Shown: positions 42,554 through 51,861 of the stretch, in pieces
Position numbering within the stretch: position 1 is the stretch's first letter
How the letters are laid out: each line of letters opens with the position of its first letter
Source: Hallella multisaccharivorax DSM 17128
Lineage (GTDB): Bacteria > Bacteroidota > Bacteroidia > Bacteroidales > Bacteroidaceae
DNA length: 64,000 bases
Reading direction: 5' to 3'
Assembly: GCF_000218235.1 (NCBI RefSeq)
Contig: NZ_GL945017.1
Location: forward strand, 130,111 to 194,110
Notes under the pieces: model-generated
Databases searched by the model: none
The model's input: only the letters and a program-made list of their open reading frames with translations
Told to the model about the DNA's origin: nothing
Translations under genes and position numbers: made by a program

Positions 42554-45500
42554 TCAAAACTTTACATTCACACCGATAAGATAAGTACGTGGTGAAGGAT
42601 AGAAGCCAATGTCTATACCAGACACCCAACTCTGATAACCACCATAGCCTACCTCCGGATCCATACCCGAATAGCCGGTAATGGCAAAGAGGTTCTCTGC
42701 TGTGAAATAGAGGCGCAACTGGCTTACGGGCAGTGACCTGAAGAGATGCTTGAAATCGTAACCCACCGTGAGGTTCTGACAGCGCAGGTAGTCGCCGTTC
42801 TCCATATAAAGGTCGGAGATGTACTGCCAGTTGGGCGATGTGCCGGTCGTCAGACGCGGCAACCGGTTAGATGTTCCAGTGCCATGCCAGCGCCCGAAAA
42901 TCTCAGACGTATAGTTCTGCCTTGCGAAATCGGCAAAGGAACGGTACGACTTCAAGACCTGTTGTCCGAAAGCACCGTGGAACGTCATGCTGAAATCAGC
43001 GCCATGCCATGAGGCGTTCACGCCAAATCCCATCGTCACATCGGGATGCGGGTCACCAATCATTCCCTCATCCTTGTCGTCTATGACTCCATCGTCGTTA
43101 CGGTCTACCCAGATGACGTCTCCGGGCTTGGTATTGGCGAGTTTGGCGCCCTTATAATTGGCAATCTCTTCTTCCGTCTGGAAGACACCCGCTGTCCTGT
43201 AACCGTAGAAATAGCCGATAGGATAACCTACCTGTGCACGGTAGCACTCCGTTGTGCCATTGCTCAGCACATCATCATCGCCATGAATGATGCCCTCAGA
43301 ATTGGCGATTCGCGTCACTTTGTTCTTATTGTACGACATATTCCAGTTGGCACCGTATCTGAAGTCACCAATGTGACCATTCCAACTGAGGGCGATCTCC
43401 ACACCGGTGTTCTTCACGTCACCGCCATTAATATAAGGCGCGCCAGTGCCGTAGATATCAAGAATAGGAGCCTGTACAAGCCAGTTCTTTGTCTTCTTGA
43501 CATAATAGTCAAACGTCAGTCCAAGCTGCTCATTGAAGAAGCGGGTATCGAAGCCGAGGTCAAGCTGTTCAGAGGTCTCCCAGGTCACGTTCTCATTGGC
43601 GAGGATATCAGGGTAGGCTCCTTTGGTCAAAACGGTCTTGTCTGGGCCGAAAGTATAGTCTGAACCGGAGAAAGCGATTGTCGAGAGATACTGGAAAGCA
43701 GGGATGTTCTGGTTACCGTTCTGCCCCCAGCTGGCACGCAGCTTAAAGTAATCCATCCATGAGCGCAGCGGCTTCATCCATGGCTCTTCTGTCATGATCC
43801 AGCCTACAGAGAACGATGGGAACCATCCCCAGCGATGACCACGGGCGAAGTTAGACGAACCATCAGCACGGAGCACTGCCGTTGCCATATAACGGTTGTC
43901 GTAGTCGTAGTTGACACGTCCGAAGAAAGAAATCAGACGGCTGTCACTGAAAGGCGCGCCATTGATGAGCGTGCGATTGGTTACAACAGGCGTGTTATCG
44001 ATGTAAGCATGCTTGAAATCGCTGAAGATTGAGTTGATGTTCGTGGCACCGACACTCTCCCCCATTCCATCCTTCTCTATCGACTGGCCCAACAGTGCAT
44101 CGATATTGTTCTTGCCAAGATGCACGATATAGTTCAAGGTGTTCTCCCAAAGGAACTGGTTACCCGAACTGGAGCCTTGCGAAACTTGACTCTCGTTGGA
44201 AAAGTTCTGTGTAGACAGTTTATAAACCGGCACAAAACTACGCCAGGACGATGCCGTCATCTGATAACCGAAATTAGTCTTGAACGTCAAACCTCTGACG
44301 GGCTGTATCTCTGCATAGACATCCGCCTGAAGCCAATGCGACTTCGACAGGTTTTGCCCACCGGTATAATCCATCAAACCGATAGGATTAGCCTCGCGTG
44401 TCTCCCAGGGTATGGCGTAATGGTAGTTGCCATCCGCATCCTCATTGGGCAGGAACGGACTGGTATGTAGCAGATTGCGAAGGTCATTGCTCCACATATC
44501 ACCGATATTGATGCCCGACTGCTCACTGTAAGAATAGGTGATATTCTCACCCACCTTCAATACATTGAGGCTACCATTCTTAATAATGACGTGGTCTGAG
44601 TTCATCCTGGCATTATATCGTTTGTAGTCCGGCTCCACCGGCTTTCCGATGATACCTTTCTGCCCTGTGTACGACAAACCTATCGAATACTTCGAGAGGT
44701 CATTGCCACCCGTGATATTCAGACTGTGGTTGGTGACAGGCGCATTCTTTACACGTGCTTCATCCAACCAGTTAGTACCCTTCCATTCTCCACTCTTTAT
44801 CTTATCCCAGTCGGGGACAAGCGATGCGTAATCATAGTCAGGCAGGCCATCCATATAGCGAGCCTCGCTCATGATGGCAGCATATTCCTGTGCATTGAGC
44901 AGATCAGGCTTCCTATAGATATTCTGCCATCCCATATAACCATCGTAGCTGACCTGCGCCTTTCCCGCATGTCCCTGCTTGGTAGTGACGAGAATCACGC
45001 CATTGGCAGCACGCGAGCCGTAGATAGCAGCCGAAGCAGCATCCTTCAACACATCGATGGCCTCAATGTCACCAGGGTTCAAAGCATTGATATCGCCTCC
45101 CGTCACACCGTCTATAATATAAAGAGGTGTAGCAGATCCTGTGGTACCCAAGCCGCGGATAGTCACCTTATAACCTTCGCCAGGCATGCCCGAGCTCTGC
45201 ACGATATCAACGCCCGGCGACTGGCTCTCCATGGCACCTAAGACATTAATGGTGTTGAGACGTGCTATGTCGTCGCCCTTCACTTGAACTGTGGCACCGG
45301 TGATGAGTTTCTTCTTCTGCACGCCATAACCGATGACCTGCACTTCCTCCAACGACTGCGCGCTTGGTTTCATGCGAATAGATAGTGGAGCCGTGTTTAC
45401 TACCCGCACCTCCTGACTATTATATCCCACATAACTCAAATGCAACTTGCAAGGCAAAGACACCTGAAGAGAGAAATGACCATCAATATCCGTCACAGCG

Positions 45501-45697
45501 CCCCGATGGCCGCCTTCAACCTCGACGCTCACACCGATGAGTGGTTGTCCGTCATCATCTCCCGTTACTGTTCCTTGAATAGTGCCGGTTGCCTGGGCTC
45601 GGACATTCATACTGACAGAGAGCAGAATGGCAGCAACCAATATCCAACAATGTCGTAGCAACAAAGCCCAATTGCTCATATCGTTCCTTTTAAGCAT
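42554..45697 (-). CDS. SusC/RagA-family TonB-dependent receptor
   Basis: 1047 aa from 45697. The upstream ATG at 45730 would lie inside the -7 box, so it is excluded; 45679 is another option. After the signal peptide comes a carboxypeptidase-like domain (GTIQGTVTGDDDGQPLIGVS, residues ~35-115), a plug domain (VQVIGYGVQKKKLITGATVQ; GSRAANGVILVTTK) and a 22-strand barrel ending YLIGVNVKF. It imports oligosaccharides across the outer membrane using TonB-ExbBD energy. First gene of the PUL operon. Confidence 0.97.
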   Translation of the reverse strand: MLKRNDMSNWALLLRHCWILVAAILLSVSMNVRAQATGTIQGTVTGDDDGQPLIGVSVEVEGGHRGAVTDIDGHFSLQVSLPCKLHLSYVGYNSQEVRVVNTAPLSIRMKPSAQSLEEVQVIGYGVQKKKLITGATVQVKGDDIARLNTINVLGAMESQSPGVDIVQSSGMPGEGYKVTIRGLGTTGSATPLYIIDGVTGGDINALNPGDIEAIDVLKDAASAAIYGSRAANGVILVTTKQGHAGKAQVSYDGYMGWQNIYRKPDLLNAQEYAAIMSEARYMDGLPDYDYASLVPDWDKIKSGEWKGTNWLDEARVKNAPVTNHSLNITGGNDLSKYSIGLSYTGQKGIIGKPVEPDYKRYNARMNSDHVIIKNGSLNVLKVGENITYSYSEQSGINIGDMWSNDLRNLLHTSPFLPNEDADGNYHYAIPWETREANPIGLMDYTGGQNLSKSHWLQADVYAEIQPVRGLTFKTNFGYQMTASSWRSFVPVYKLSTQNFSNESQVSQGSSSGNQFLWENTLNYIVHLGKNNIDALLGQSIEKDGMGESVGATNINSIFSDFKHAYIDNTPVVTNRTLINGAPFSDSRLISFFGRVNYDYDNRYMATAVLRADGSSNFARGHRWGWFPSFSVGWIMTEEPWMKPLRSWMDYFKLRASWGQNGNQNIPAFQYLSTIAFSGSDYTFGPDKTVLTKGAYPDILANENVTWETSEQLDLGFDTRFFNEQLGLTFDYYVKKTKNWLVQAPILDIYGTGAPYINGGDVKNTGVEIALSWNGHIGDFRYGANWNMSYNKNKVTRIANSEGIIHGDDDVLSNGTTECYRAQVGYPIGYFYGYRTAGVFQTEEEIANYKGAKLANTKPGDVIWVDRNDDGVIDDKDEGMIGDPHPDVTMGFGVNASWHGADFSMTFHGAFGQQVLKSYRSFADFARQNYTSEIFGRWHGTGTSNRLPRLTTGTSPNWQYISDLYMENGDYLRCQNLTVGYDFKHLFRSLPVSQLRLYFTAENLFAITGYSGMDPEVGYGGYQSWVSGIDIGFYPSPRTYLIGVNVKF

Positions 45698-45727
45698 AAT
45701 TGAAGGTTTTTGAGTGTTTTTATGTGG

Positions 45728-45735
45728 CAAAGGTA
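45728..45735 (-). promoter_or_regulatory. -7 box (TACCTTTG) of the PUL operon
   Basis: TACCTTTG on the minus strand, 31 bp before the susC start. No -33 TTTG is visible, as expected for a promoter that depends on an activator; the divergent regulator starts 170 bp away. Confidence 0.6.
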
Positions 45736-45865
45736 GGTAATCATTCCTTTATCGGTGTTCGCATTTCACGCAATATTATCTTCTTTTTACGCAGAATGAA
45801 GACTAAATTTGACCTAAATATAGACAAGAAGACTAAAAAGACAAGAAGGGATATCCATTTTTTAA

Positions 45866-45873
45866 TACCTTTG
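45866..45873 (+). promoter_or_regulatory. -7 box (TACCTTTG) of the XylR-like regulator gene
   Basis: TACCTTTG 29 bp before the ATG at 45902; the same sequence as the divergent susC -7 box. The 130 bp between the two boxes is the probable operator region for the regulator. Confidence 0.55.
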
Positions 45874-45901
45874 TAAAAACAAGCTGATATAGAAGAAAGA
45901 C

Positions 45902-47065
45902 ATGGTCCGGCTAATTTTACTTTCCGACTTCTCGGAGTCTTATCCCTACCGTCTGCTCAAAGGTATTCTGAGCTATTCACGGGAGCAGACCCCTTGGGTC
46001 GTCTGTCGCATGCCTACTTCCTACCGGAAAGAGAAAGGACTGCAAAGCCTGCTGGAATGGGCACTGCGGTGGAAGGCAGATGCCATTATCGGACAGTTTG
46101 AGCCTCACGAGGACCTTTCACTATTTCAAAAATATGGCATCATTGCACTTGCACAAGATTATGAAGAGCGCTTCACGGGTATCGCCAATATCACTGGCAA
46201 CTACCGCCAACAAGGAGCAGAAGCTGCCAAATTCTTTGTCAGCAAGGGATTCCAGCATTTTGCCTTCTATGGTTATTCACATTCCGTATGGAGCAGAGAG
46301 AGAAGAGAAGGGTTTGAAAGTAAGCTCCACGAGTTCGGTTATCGGCAAGTAGAGATCTATGAGCGTCAATCCTTGTCTAATCTTTGGTTCTATCAATCTA
46401 CACCCTTACAAGAATGGCTGGAGAACCTGCCTCCAAAGACCGCGCTTCTGACATGCGATGACACGCGTGCAAGCGTCATCCTGGAAGTGTGCCGGCTCAT
46501 CGGGAAGAAGATCCCCACTGACATTGCCGTACTCGGTGTCGACGACGATGAGCTCACGTGCTCCCTGTCGTTTCCTTCCCTGTCAAGCATCAATCTGGAT
46601 GTGGAGCGGGGCGGATATAACGTGGCAGAATACATTAGCCGTCACCTACAAGATCCGAAGGAGCCTGTAAACGATATTGTTGTCTGCTCTACCGGTGTCA
46701 TTGAACGGCAGTCGACCGACATTTTCAGTACAGAAAATAAATATATTCTTCGTGTACTGGAATATATTCATCAGCATTACAGTGAGGTGCTGACTGTTAC
46801 CTCTCTTCTTCCTCTTGTTCCCATGTCCCGAAGACTCTTTGAAGAGACGTTCTTGAAAGAGACAAGACACTCCATACACCAATACATCATCGATCTAAGA
46901 ATCAACCGGATGAAGCAACTGCTCATCTCCACCAACCGCTCCGTAAGTGACCTTGCCTTGGAGACAGGACTGTCGGATGCGCGCAACGTCGCAAGAATAT
47001 TCCGCACGCGGCTTGGACTCACACCGCAACAATACCGTAATCAACACAGAAAGGAACAGAAATAA
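45902..47065 (+). CDS. XylR-like transcriptional regulator (sugar-binding domain + AraC HTH)
   Basis: 387 aa one-component regulator. Residues 1-270 form a LacI/GalR-type periplasmic-binding-protein-like sensor (VRLILLSDFSESYPYRLLKG; KTALLTCDDTRASVILEVCR; DIAVLGVDDDELTCSLSFPS). Residues 285-385 are an AraC/XylS double helix-turn-helix (YIIDLRINRMKQLLISTNRS, VSDLALETGLSDARNVARIF, RTRLGLTPQQYR). Such XylR proteins bind a sugar directly and activate adjacent sugar genes. Its position divergent to the PUL makes it the likely activator of susCD. Confidence 0.92.
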   Translation: MVRLILLSDFSESYPYRLLKGILSYSREQTPWVVCRMPTSYRKEKGLQSLLEWALRWKADAIIGQFEPHEDLSLFQKYGIIALAQDYEERFTGIANITGNYRQQGAEAAKFFVSKGFQHFAFYGYSHSVWSRERREGFESKLHEFGYRQVEIYERQSLSNLWFYQSTPLQEWLENLPPKTALLTCDDTRASVILEVCRLIGKKIPTDIAVLGVDDDELTCSLSFPSLSSINLDVERGGYNVAEYISRHLQDPKEPVNDIVVCSTGVIERQSTDIFSTENKYILRVLEYIHQHYSEVLTVTSLLPLVPMSRRLFEETFLKETRHSIHQYIIDLRINRMKQLLISTNRSVSDLALETGLSDARNVARIFRTRLGLTPQQYRNQHRKEQK

Positions 47066-47069
47066 ACGC

Positions 47070-48905
47070 ATGAAGACCGGCGAACAGATAAAACAAGGAT
47101 ATCACGAACAGGCCGAAGCCATCGCTGCACAACTCGGACAGCTGCATGCCCGCAGCCGCGGTTTCGTCACAGGAGAGATCGCGTCTTTCCTCGGCTTCGT
47201 GGCCTTCATCGCATTCATCACCATCAGCGACACGGAGCTGCTGAAACTGGCTGAGGGCCTGCTCGCTGCGGCAATGGCCGTGCTTTACATCGTCATACGC
47301 AACAAAGACGTGAAGAACAGCGAGCGCATCACCGAAGCGGAACAACGGCAACAGGTCTACAAAAACGAAGTTGCGGCTCTCAGCGGCAACTTTTCCTCTT
47401 TCGATGACGGCGAACGGTATATTGATCCGCACCATCCTTTCACCTTTGATATGGACATCTTCGGCAAGGATAGTCTGTATCAGCGCATCAACCGCACGGT
47501 GACGACACGTGGAGCCGACAGACTCGCCGAGTGCCTCAGTCGGGTAGACATTCACAAAAACGCCAGAGAGATTGACGATTACCGCAACGCTATTAACACC
47601 CTCGCCGCAGAAGACGATACCGACTGGCGCATCCGTTTCATCTCCTCAGGCGTCAGCACAAAGATTGAGACCAATGCCATTCTCCTGTCTCTGCCCGAGC
47701 TGCAGCGGATAGTCATCCCGGGGATACTACACGGAAAAGGCATCAAAATCCTTGCGTGCATCCTCTCAGCAGGCGCCTTCGTGAGCATCATTGCCGCCGT
47801 CTACCGACTCGTCAGCCCCATGCTGCCGATAACGTGGATCCTCGTCAACTTCTTCCTTGTCGCCGGCATGGCAGGCAAATATCTGAATGCGATGCTCGCG
47901 GTGGGCAACCGTCTGCACAACGAGATGCAGCCGCTCATGCGGGTGGTAAGACTCATCACGGCAATGGACCGCGACGGTATCCGGAACATCGAGATACTGG
48001 CACGGGATGTAAATACACTCCGTGAAGCGGCCGATTCCTTTGAGATATTGACAGACATTGTCGAGACCCTGATTCTCCGCACAAACGATGCCTACAAATT
48101 CTTTGCCGATGCCTTCTGCCTGCGCGGTTTCTTTCTCGTGGAAAAGTTCAGCCATTGGCGTACCCTTGCCTCCGCCAATCTCACGCAATGGATCGAAGCC
48201 GTATCGGAAATGGACATGCTCGTCTCTATGGCTCAGATGCGGTACAATCATCCCGAAGCAGGAGCGGCAACGATCAAGAGCGAGGAAGAGGTAACAATTC
48301 TCTATGAAGCCAATGGGCTATGGCATCCGTTTCTCGGCACGAAAGCCGTGCGCAACGACTTCACGATCCGTGACGGCAACTTCTACATCATCACCGGAGC
48401 CAACATGGCAGGGAAGAGCACATTCCTGCGCGCCATCGGCGTGAACTATATCCTTGCCATGAACGGCATGCCGGTATTTGCAGAGCATCTGTGTGTCAGC
48501 TGCTTTAAGCTCTTCAGCAGTATGCGGACCTCCGACGACCTAAGCCATGGCGTCAGCTATTTCAATGCCGAGCTGAAACGTCTTGAACAGCTCCTCGACT
48601 ACATCAAACAGCCCACGCTACTCATCCTCGACGAGATTCTCAAAGGCACCAACTCACTCGACAAGCTCAATGGCTCACGTCTATTCCTACATGCCATCGC
48701 CCACAAGCCCGTGGCCGGTCTCATTGCTACCCACGACTTGGAGCTCTCGAAGATGGAGCAGGAAAACACACGCTTCCACAATTGGTGCTTCGAGATTGCT
48801 CTCGAAACGAATGTAGCTTACCCCTACAAAATCACACAGGGCGTGGCCCGCAACCAGAACGCTACCTTCTTATTAGAAAAGATATTGAATGGCCAAAGGC
48901 CGTAG
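47070..48905 (+). CDS. Membrane-associated MutS-family ATPase
   Basis: 611 aa from the ATG at 47070 (4 bp after the regulator stop); the longer ORF would overlap the regulator. Two hydrophobic pairs (about residues 35-75 and 230-275) predict membrane segments. The C-terminal 200 residues are a MutS domain V ATPase: Walker A GANMAGKSTFLR near residue 443, then TSDDLSHGVSYFNAELKR-like region, Walker B LLILDEIL near 517, and the ATHDLEL motif. MutS I mismatch-recognition domain is absent, so this is not a mismatch-repair MutS. Similar proteins occur in Bacteroidetes; function unknown. Confidence 0.82.
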   Translation: MKTGEQIKQGYHEQAEAIAAQLGQLHARSRGFVTGEIASFLGFVAFIAFITISDTELLKLAEGLLAAAMAVLYIVIRNKDVKNSERITEAEQRQQVYKNEVAALSGNFSSFDDGERYIDPHHPFTFDMDIFGKDSLYQRINRTVTTRGADRLAECLSRVDIHKNAREIDDYRNAINTLAAEDDTDWRIRFISSGVSTKIETNAILLSLPELQRIVIPGILHGKGIKILACILSAGAFVSIIAAVYRLVSPMLPITWILVNFFLVAGMAGKYLNAMLAVGNRLHNEMQPLMRVVRLITAMDRDGIRNIEILARDVNTLREAADSFEILTDIVETLILRTNDAYKFFADAFCLRGFFLVEKFSHWRTLASANLTQWIEAVSEMDMLVSMAQMRYNHPEAGAATIKSEEEVTILYEANGLWHPFLGTKAVRNDFTIRDGNFYIITGANMAGKSTFLRAIGVNYILAMNGMPVFAEHLCVSCFKLFSSMRTSDDLSHGVSYFNAELKRLEQLLDYIKQPTLLILDEILKGTNSLDKLNGSRLFLHAIAHKPVAGLIATHDLELSKMEQENTRFHNWCFEIALETNVAYPYKITQGVARNQNATFLLEKILNGQRP

Positions 48906-49010
48906 TGCAAACGAAGACCATTCGCAGAGTGTGGGTATCACGTTTGACCGCCCGAGTTGTAGATAGGACCCGTGACCATCACGGCACCGGATAAGGGCGT
49001 GCAGAAAGTA

Positions 49011-49406
49011 CTACACATCATACAGAAAAGTGAACTTCTCATCGACGTTCAGTGAGTTGCCCACTGTGCAGCCATGTCTCGTAAACGCTTCCAAGCGCTT
49101 GCGCTGTGTCTCCGGAACATCCTTGTCAAAATGGAACTCAATAGAGATGGCGGTTACGCGGTCATGATTCTCGGAGAATTCAACTCCCATCAAGCCGGCA
49201 TGCCAGCCTTTAGCATCAATGCCAGACTTAGCAGCTCCCATCGATGCTGTGGTAAGAGCACACGCCATTAGCGACTCCGCTAACAGCTCTACAGGCGTGA
49301 CATATTCTCCTTTACCGCCATGGTTGGCAGGGGCATCGGTGTGAGTCAGCTCTTTGTCGTTCTTAATTTCCGTCCGGAAACCGCCAATGTTCTCAATTAT
49401 AATCAT
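49011..49406 (-). CDS. OsmC-family peroxidase-like protein
   Basis: 131 aa OsmC/YhfA-like protein. The two redox cysteines appear in LMACALTTASMG and RHGCTVGNSLN. Family members reduce organic hydroperoxides using dithiols, though the YhfA branch is less well characterised. Its own promoter lies at 49441-49471. The 100-bp gap after the MutS gene shows nothing recognisable. Confidence 0.9.
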   Translation of the reverse strand: MIIIENIGGFRTEIKNDKELTHTDAPANHGGKGEYVTPVELLAESLMACALTTASMGAAKSGIDAKGWHAGLMGVEFSENHDRVTAISIEFHFDKDVPETQRKRLEAFTRHGCTVGNSLNVDEKFTFLYDV

Positions 49407-49440
49407 AAGAGTAAGATTTATAGTTGGATTTAGTCCGCTA

Positions 49441-49471
49441 CAAAGTTAATCATTCCTTCCTAATAAAACAA
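49441..49471 (-). promoter_or_regulatory. Promoter of the OsmC gene
   Basis: Minus-strand TTG (49469-49471), 20-bp spacer, TAACTTTG (49441-49448), 35 bp before the start codon. Confidence 0.75.
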
Positions 49472-49507
49472 CAAAAACAATAATAAAATAATCTCGCTGA
49501 AATCGCA

Positions 49508-49595
49508 TGACCAGCCTTTGGTCACATGATGACCACGCCCTGGTCATCACATGACCACGCCTTGGTCACCATATGATCGCGCTTTAGTCATCATG
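49508..49595. repeat. 22-bp tandem repeat array C (4 units)
   Basis: TGACC/TGATC starts at 49508, 49530, 49552 and 49574, exactly 22 bp apart. Three units carry TGACCA-N5-TGGTCA with the five central and five trailing bases varying; the fourth is TGATCG-N5-TAGTCA. The palindrome halves match those of the array at 7042-7129, 42 kb away. The array sits between the divergent osmC-like and aquaporin genes. Confidence 0.95.
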
Positions 49596-49693
49596 CGATT
49601 AAGAAAATCTTGAAAAGTGAACCAGGAATGTTAAATTACGACCTCTACGTCTACTTTTTCATTTAATACAACACGAAATTAAATATTTTTCTG

Positions 49694-49701
49694 TAAGTTT
49701 G
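49694..49701 (+). promoter_or_regulatory. -7 box (TAAGTTTG) before the aquaporin gene
   Basis: TAAGTTTG 37 bp upstream of the ATG at 49737; no clear -33 element. Confidence 0.5.
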
Positions 49702-49736
49702 CCGTCAAATAAACTCAAATCCTAAATAACAGAATT

Positions 49737-50435
49737 ATGAAGAAATATTTAGCAGAAATGGTTGGGACGATGGTTTTAGTCCTTATGGGTTGCGGTGCAG
49801 CCGTGTCATTAGGGTGCGATCCCGTCCACAATCAGGCAGCTGTAGTGGGTACAGCTCTTGCCTTTGGTCTCTCCGTGGTTGCCATGGCCTACACCATCGG
49901 CAGTATTTCCGGATGTCACATCAACCCTGCCATCACGCTCGGCGTGTATCTCAGCGGCCGCATGAGCGGTAAGGATGCCGGCATGTACATGCTCTTCCAA
50001 ACCATCGGCGGTATCATTGGAGCTGCTATTCTCTATGCCATCACCACCTCAGCCGGCATTATCGGCACGGGAGCTAACGATCTTCAAGTCATTAATGACT
50101 CGGGCGTCACCGTAACGGTGCTGGGCGGTTTCCTTGCCGAATTATTCTTCACATGCGTCTTTGTACTGGTTGTCCTCGGTGCTACAGCTAAAACCAACGG
50201 TGCCACCAACAACTTTGCTGGCCTTGCCATTGGTTTGTCACTCGTGTTTGTCCACCTTGCATGCATCCGGTATACCGGTACATCAGTAAACCCCGCACGT
50301 AGTATCGGCCCCGCACTCTTCCAAGGAGGCTCGGCACTTACCAATCTCTGGATTTTCATCGTGGCACCACTGGCAGGCGGAGCTCTCGCTGCAGGAGTAT
50401 GGAAAATCGTTGAGCCGGCAACTGACAAGAAGTAA
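49737..50435 (+). CDS. Aquaporin (MIP family, AqpZ-like)
   Basis: 232 aa, six membrane segments and both NPA half-helices: SGCHINPAITLGVYLSG (about residues 60-76) and GTSVNPARSIGPALF (about 182-196). The Arg after the second NPA is the selectivity-filter Arg. Short AqpZ-like form, probably a water channel; glycerol facilitators usually have a longer loop. Followed after 5 bp by the sugar permease gene, so the two may be one transcript. Confidence 0.93.
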   Translation: MKKYLAEMVGTMVLVLMGCGAAVSLGCDPVHNQAAVVGTALAFGLSVVAMAYTIGSISGCHINPAITLGVYLSGRMSGKDAGMYMLFQTIGGIIGAAILYAITTSAGIIGTGANDLQVINDSGVTVTVLGGFLAELFFTCVFVLVVLGATAKTNGATNNFAGLAIGLSLVFVHLACIRYTGTSVNPARSIGPALFQGGSALTNLWIFIVAPLAGGALAAGVWKIVEPATDKK

Positions 50436-50440
50436 TAATA

Positions 50441-51661
50441 ATGGAACGGCCAACACTCACCAATAAGCAGTACATCCTTCCATTCATCCTTGTCACTACC
50501 CTGTTCTTTCTGTGGGGATTTGCACGCGCCATTCTTGATGTACTCAACAAGCACTTCCAGAATGCACTCGACATCTCGATGTCGCAGTCAGCACTCATTC
50601 AAGTCACTACCTACCTTGGCTATTTCATCATGGCCATTCCTGCAGGATGGTTCATCAACCGTCATGGATACCGTACGGGAGTTATCTTCGGACTGACGCT
50701 TTTCGGCGTGGGTGCACTGCTTTTTATTCCCGGTGCCGAGGCGGGCACATTCTACGCCTACCTCGGTGCGCTTTTCATTATCGGATGCGGACTGGTCTTT
50801 TTGGAGACCTCTGCCAATCCTTACGTCACAGAACTGGGCAACCCCGTAACGGCTACAAGCCGTCTCAACTTCTCACAGTCATTCAACGGCTTAGGATCAC
50901 TGTCGGCAACGTTTTTTGTCGGGCAGTTTCTTTTCAGCGGTCCCAACGTGAGCGGTAAGATCGTGTTACCCTATGCCATCCTTGGCATAGTGGTGCTTGT
51001 TATCGCCATCGTTTTCTCCCGTGTCAAACTACCAGAAATCAGTCATACAGAGACGACAGAAGACGCAGAGCATGGAACACGCATCGTCAAGCTCTTCCGT
51101 CACCATACTATGTTCGTCTTTGGGCTGTTCGCCCTTCTGGCCTATGAGATAGCGGAGATCAGCATCAACAGTTACTTCATCAATTTCGTTACCAGCAAAG
51201 GATGGATGAACGATAATGTAGCTTCCATCGTGCTCACCGCTGCACTTGCATTCTTCATGTTAGGCAGATTTGGGGGCAGTTGGATCATGCGGTCGGTCAG
51301 GGCAGAGCACATGCTGCTCTATTGCGCCTCGGGAAGTGTGATCTGCATCGGAATCGTGCTATGCGACGTAGGTAAAATCTCAATGATAGCACTGGTCTGC
51401 AACTACATTTTCGAGGCCATTATGTTCCCTACCATCTTTTCTCTCGCATTGCATGGATTGGGGAATCTGACCAAGAGTGCATCATCGTTACTGATGATGA
51501 CTCCCATCGGAGGCTGTGGCTTTTTGCTCATGAGCCTCATTGCCGATTCAACAGGTATGATGTCGCTGCCCTTTGTCATCCCCTTCCTTTGCTATTTCAT
51601 TGTACTACTCTTTGCCTCCGAACTCACACGAAAAAACAATGGCCCGATACTGCATCTGTAA
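50441..51661 (+). CDS. MFS sugar permease (FucP/glucose-galactose type)
   Basis: 406 aa with twelve predicted membrane helices. The start (QYILPFILVTTLFFLWGFAR) and the segment GCGLVFLETSANPYVTELGN with FNGLGS are characteristic of the FucP/GluP fucose-glucose-galactose:H+ symporter family. It would import a monosaccharide through the inner membrane. Adjacent genes give no clear substrate; a sialidase lies 1.3 kb downstream. Confidence 0.9.
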   Translation: MERPTLTNKQYILPFILVTTLFFLWGFARAILDVLNKHFQNALDISMSQSALIQVTTYLGYFIMAIPAGWFINRHGYRTGVIFGLTLFGVGALLFIPGAEAGTFYAYLGALFIIGCGLVFLETSANPYVTELGNPVTATSRLNFSQSFNGLGSLSATFFVGQFLFSGPNVSGKIVLPYAILGIVVLVIAIVFSRVKLPEISHTETTEDAEHGTRIVKLFRHHTMFVFGLFALLAYEIAEISINSYFINFVTSKGWMNDNVASIVLTAALAFFMLGRFGGSWIMRSVRAEHMLLYCASGSVICIGIVLCDVGKISMIALVCNYIFEAIMFPTIFSLALHGLGNLTKSASSLLMMTPIGGCGFLLMSLIADSTGMMSLPFVIPFLCYFIVLLFASELTRKNNGPILHL

Positions 51662-51783
51662 TTTTGCAAGGTAGATATAGCAAAAGTATCCATCAAATGA
51701 CAAATCATAAGAGTTTATTGTTTTTTTAAAGTTCTACAACATAAAATAAACCTATGAGTGAATGGAAAAACAAATTTATGTGC

Positions 51784-51791
51784 TAAATTTG
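51784..51791 (+). promoter_or_regulatory. -7 box (TAAATTTG) before fba
   Basis: TAAATTTG about 70 bp upstream of the aldolase ATG; no -33 TTTG at proper spacing. Confidence 0.5.
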
Positions 51792-51861
51792 CGGATAGAA
51801 GAGCGAAGGGTGCTCTCCCATATGATTTATTAAAGGATTATCTTTATAAACATTTCGTAAA

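Noticed and set aside
47070..48905. Mismatch-repair MutS or MutS2
   Set aside because: No MutS domain I, no Smr domain, and membrane segments are present.
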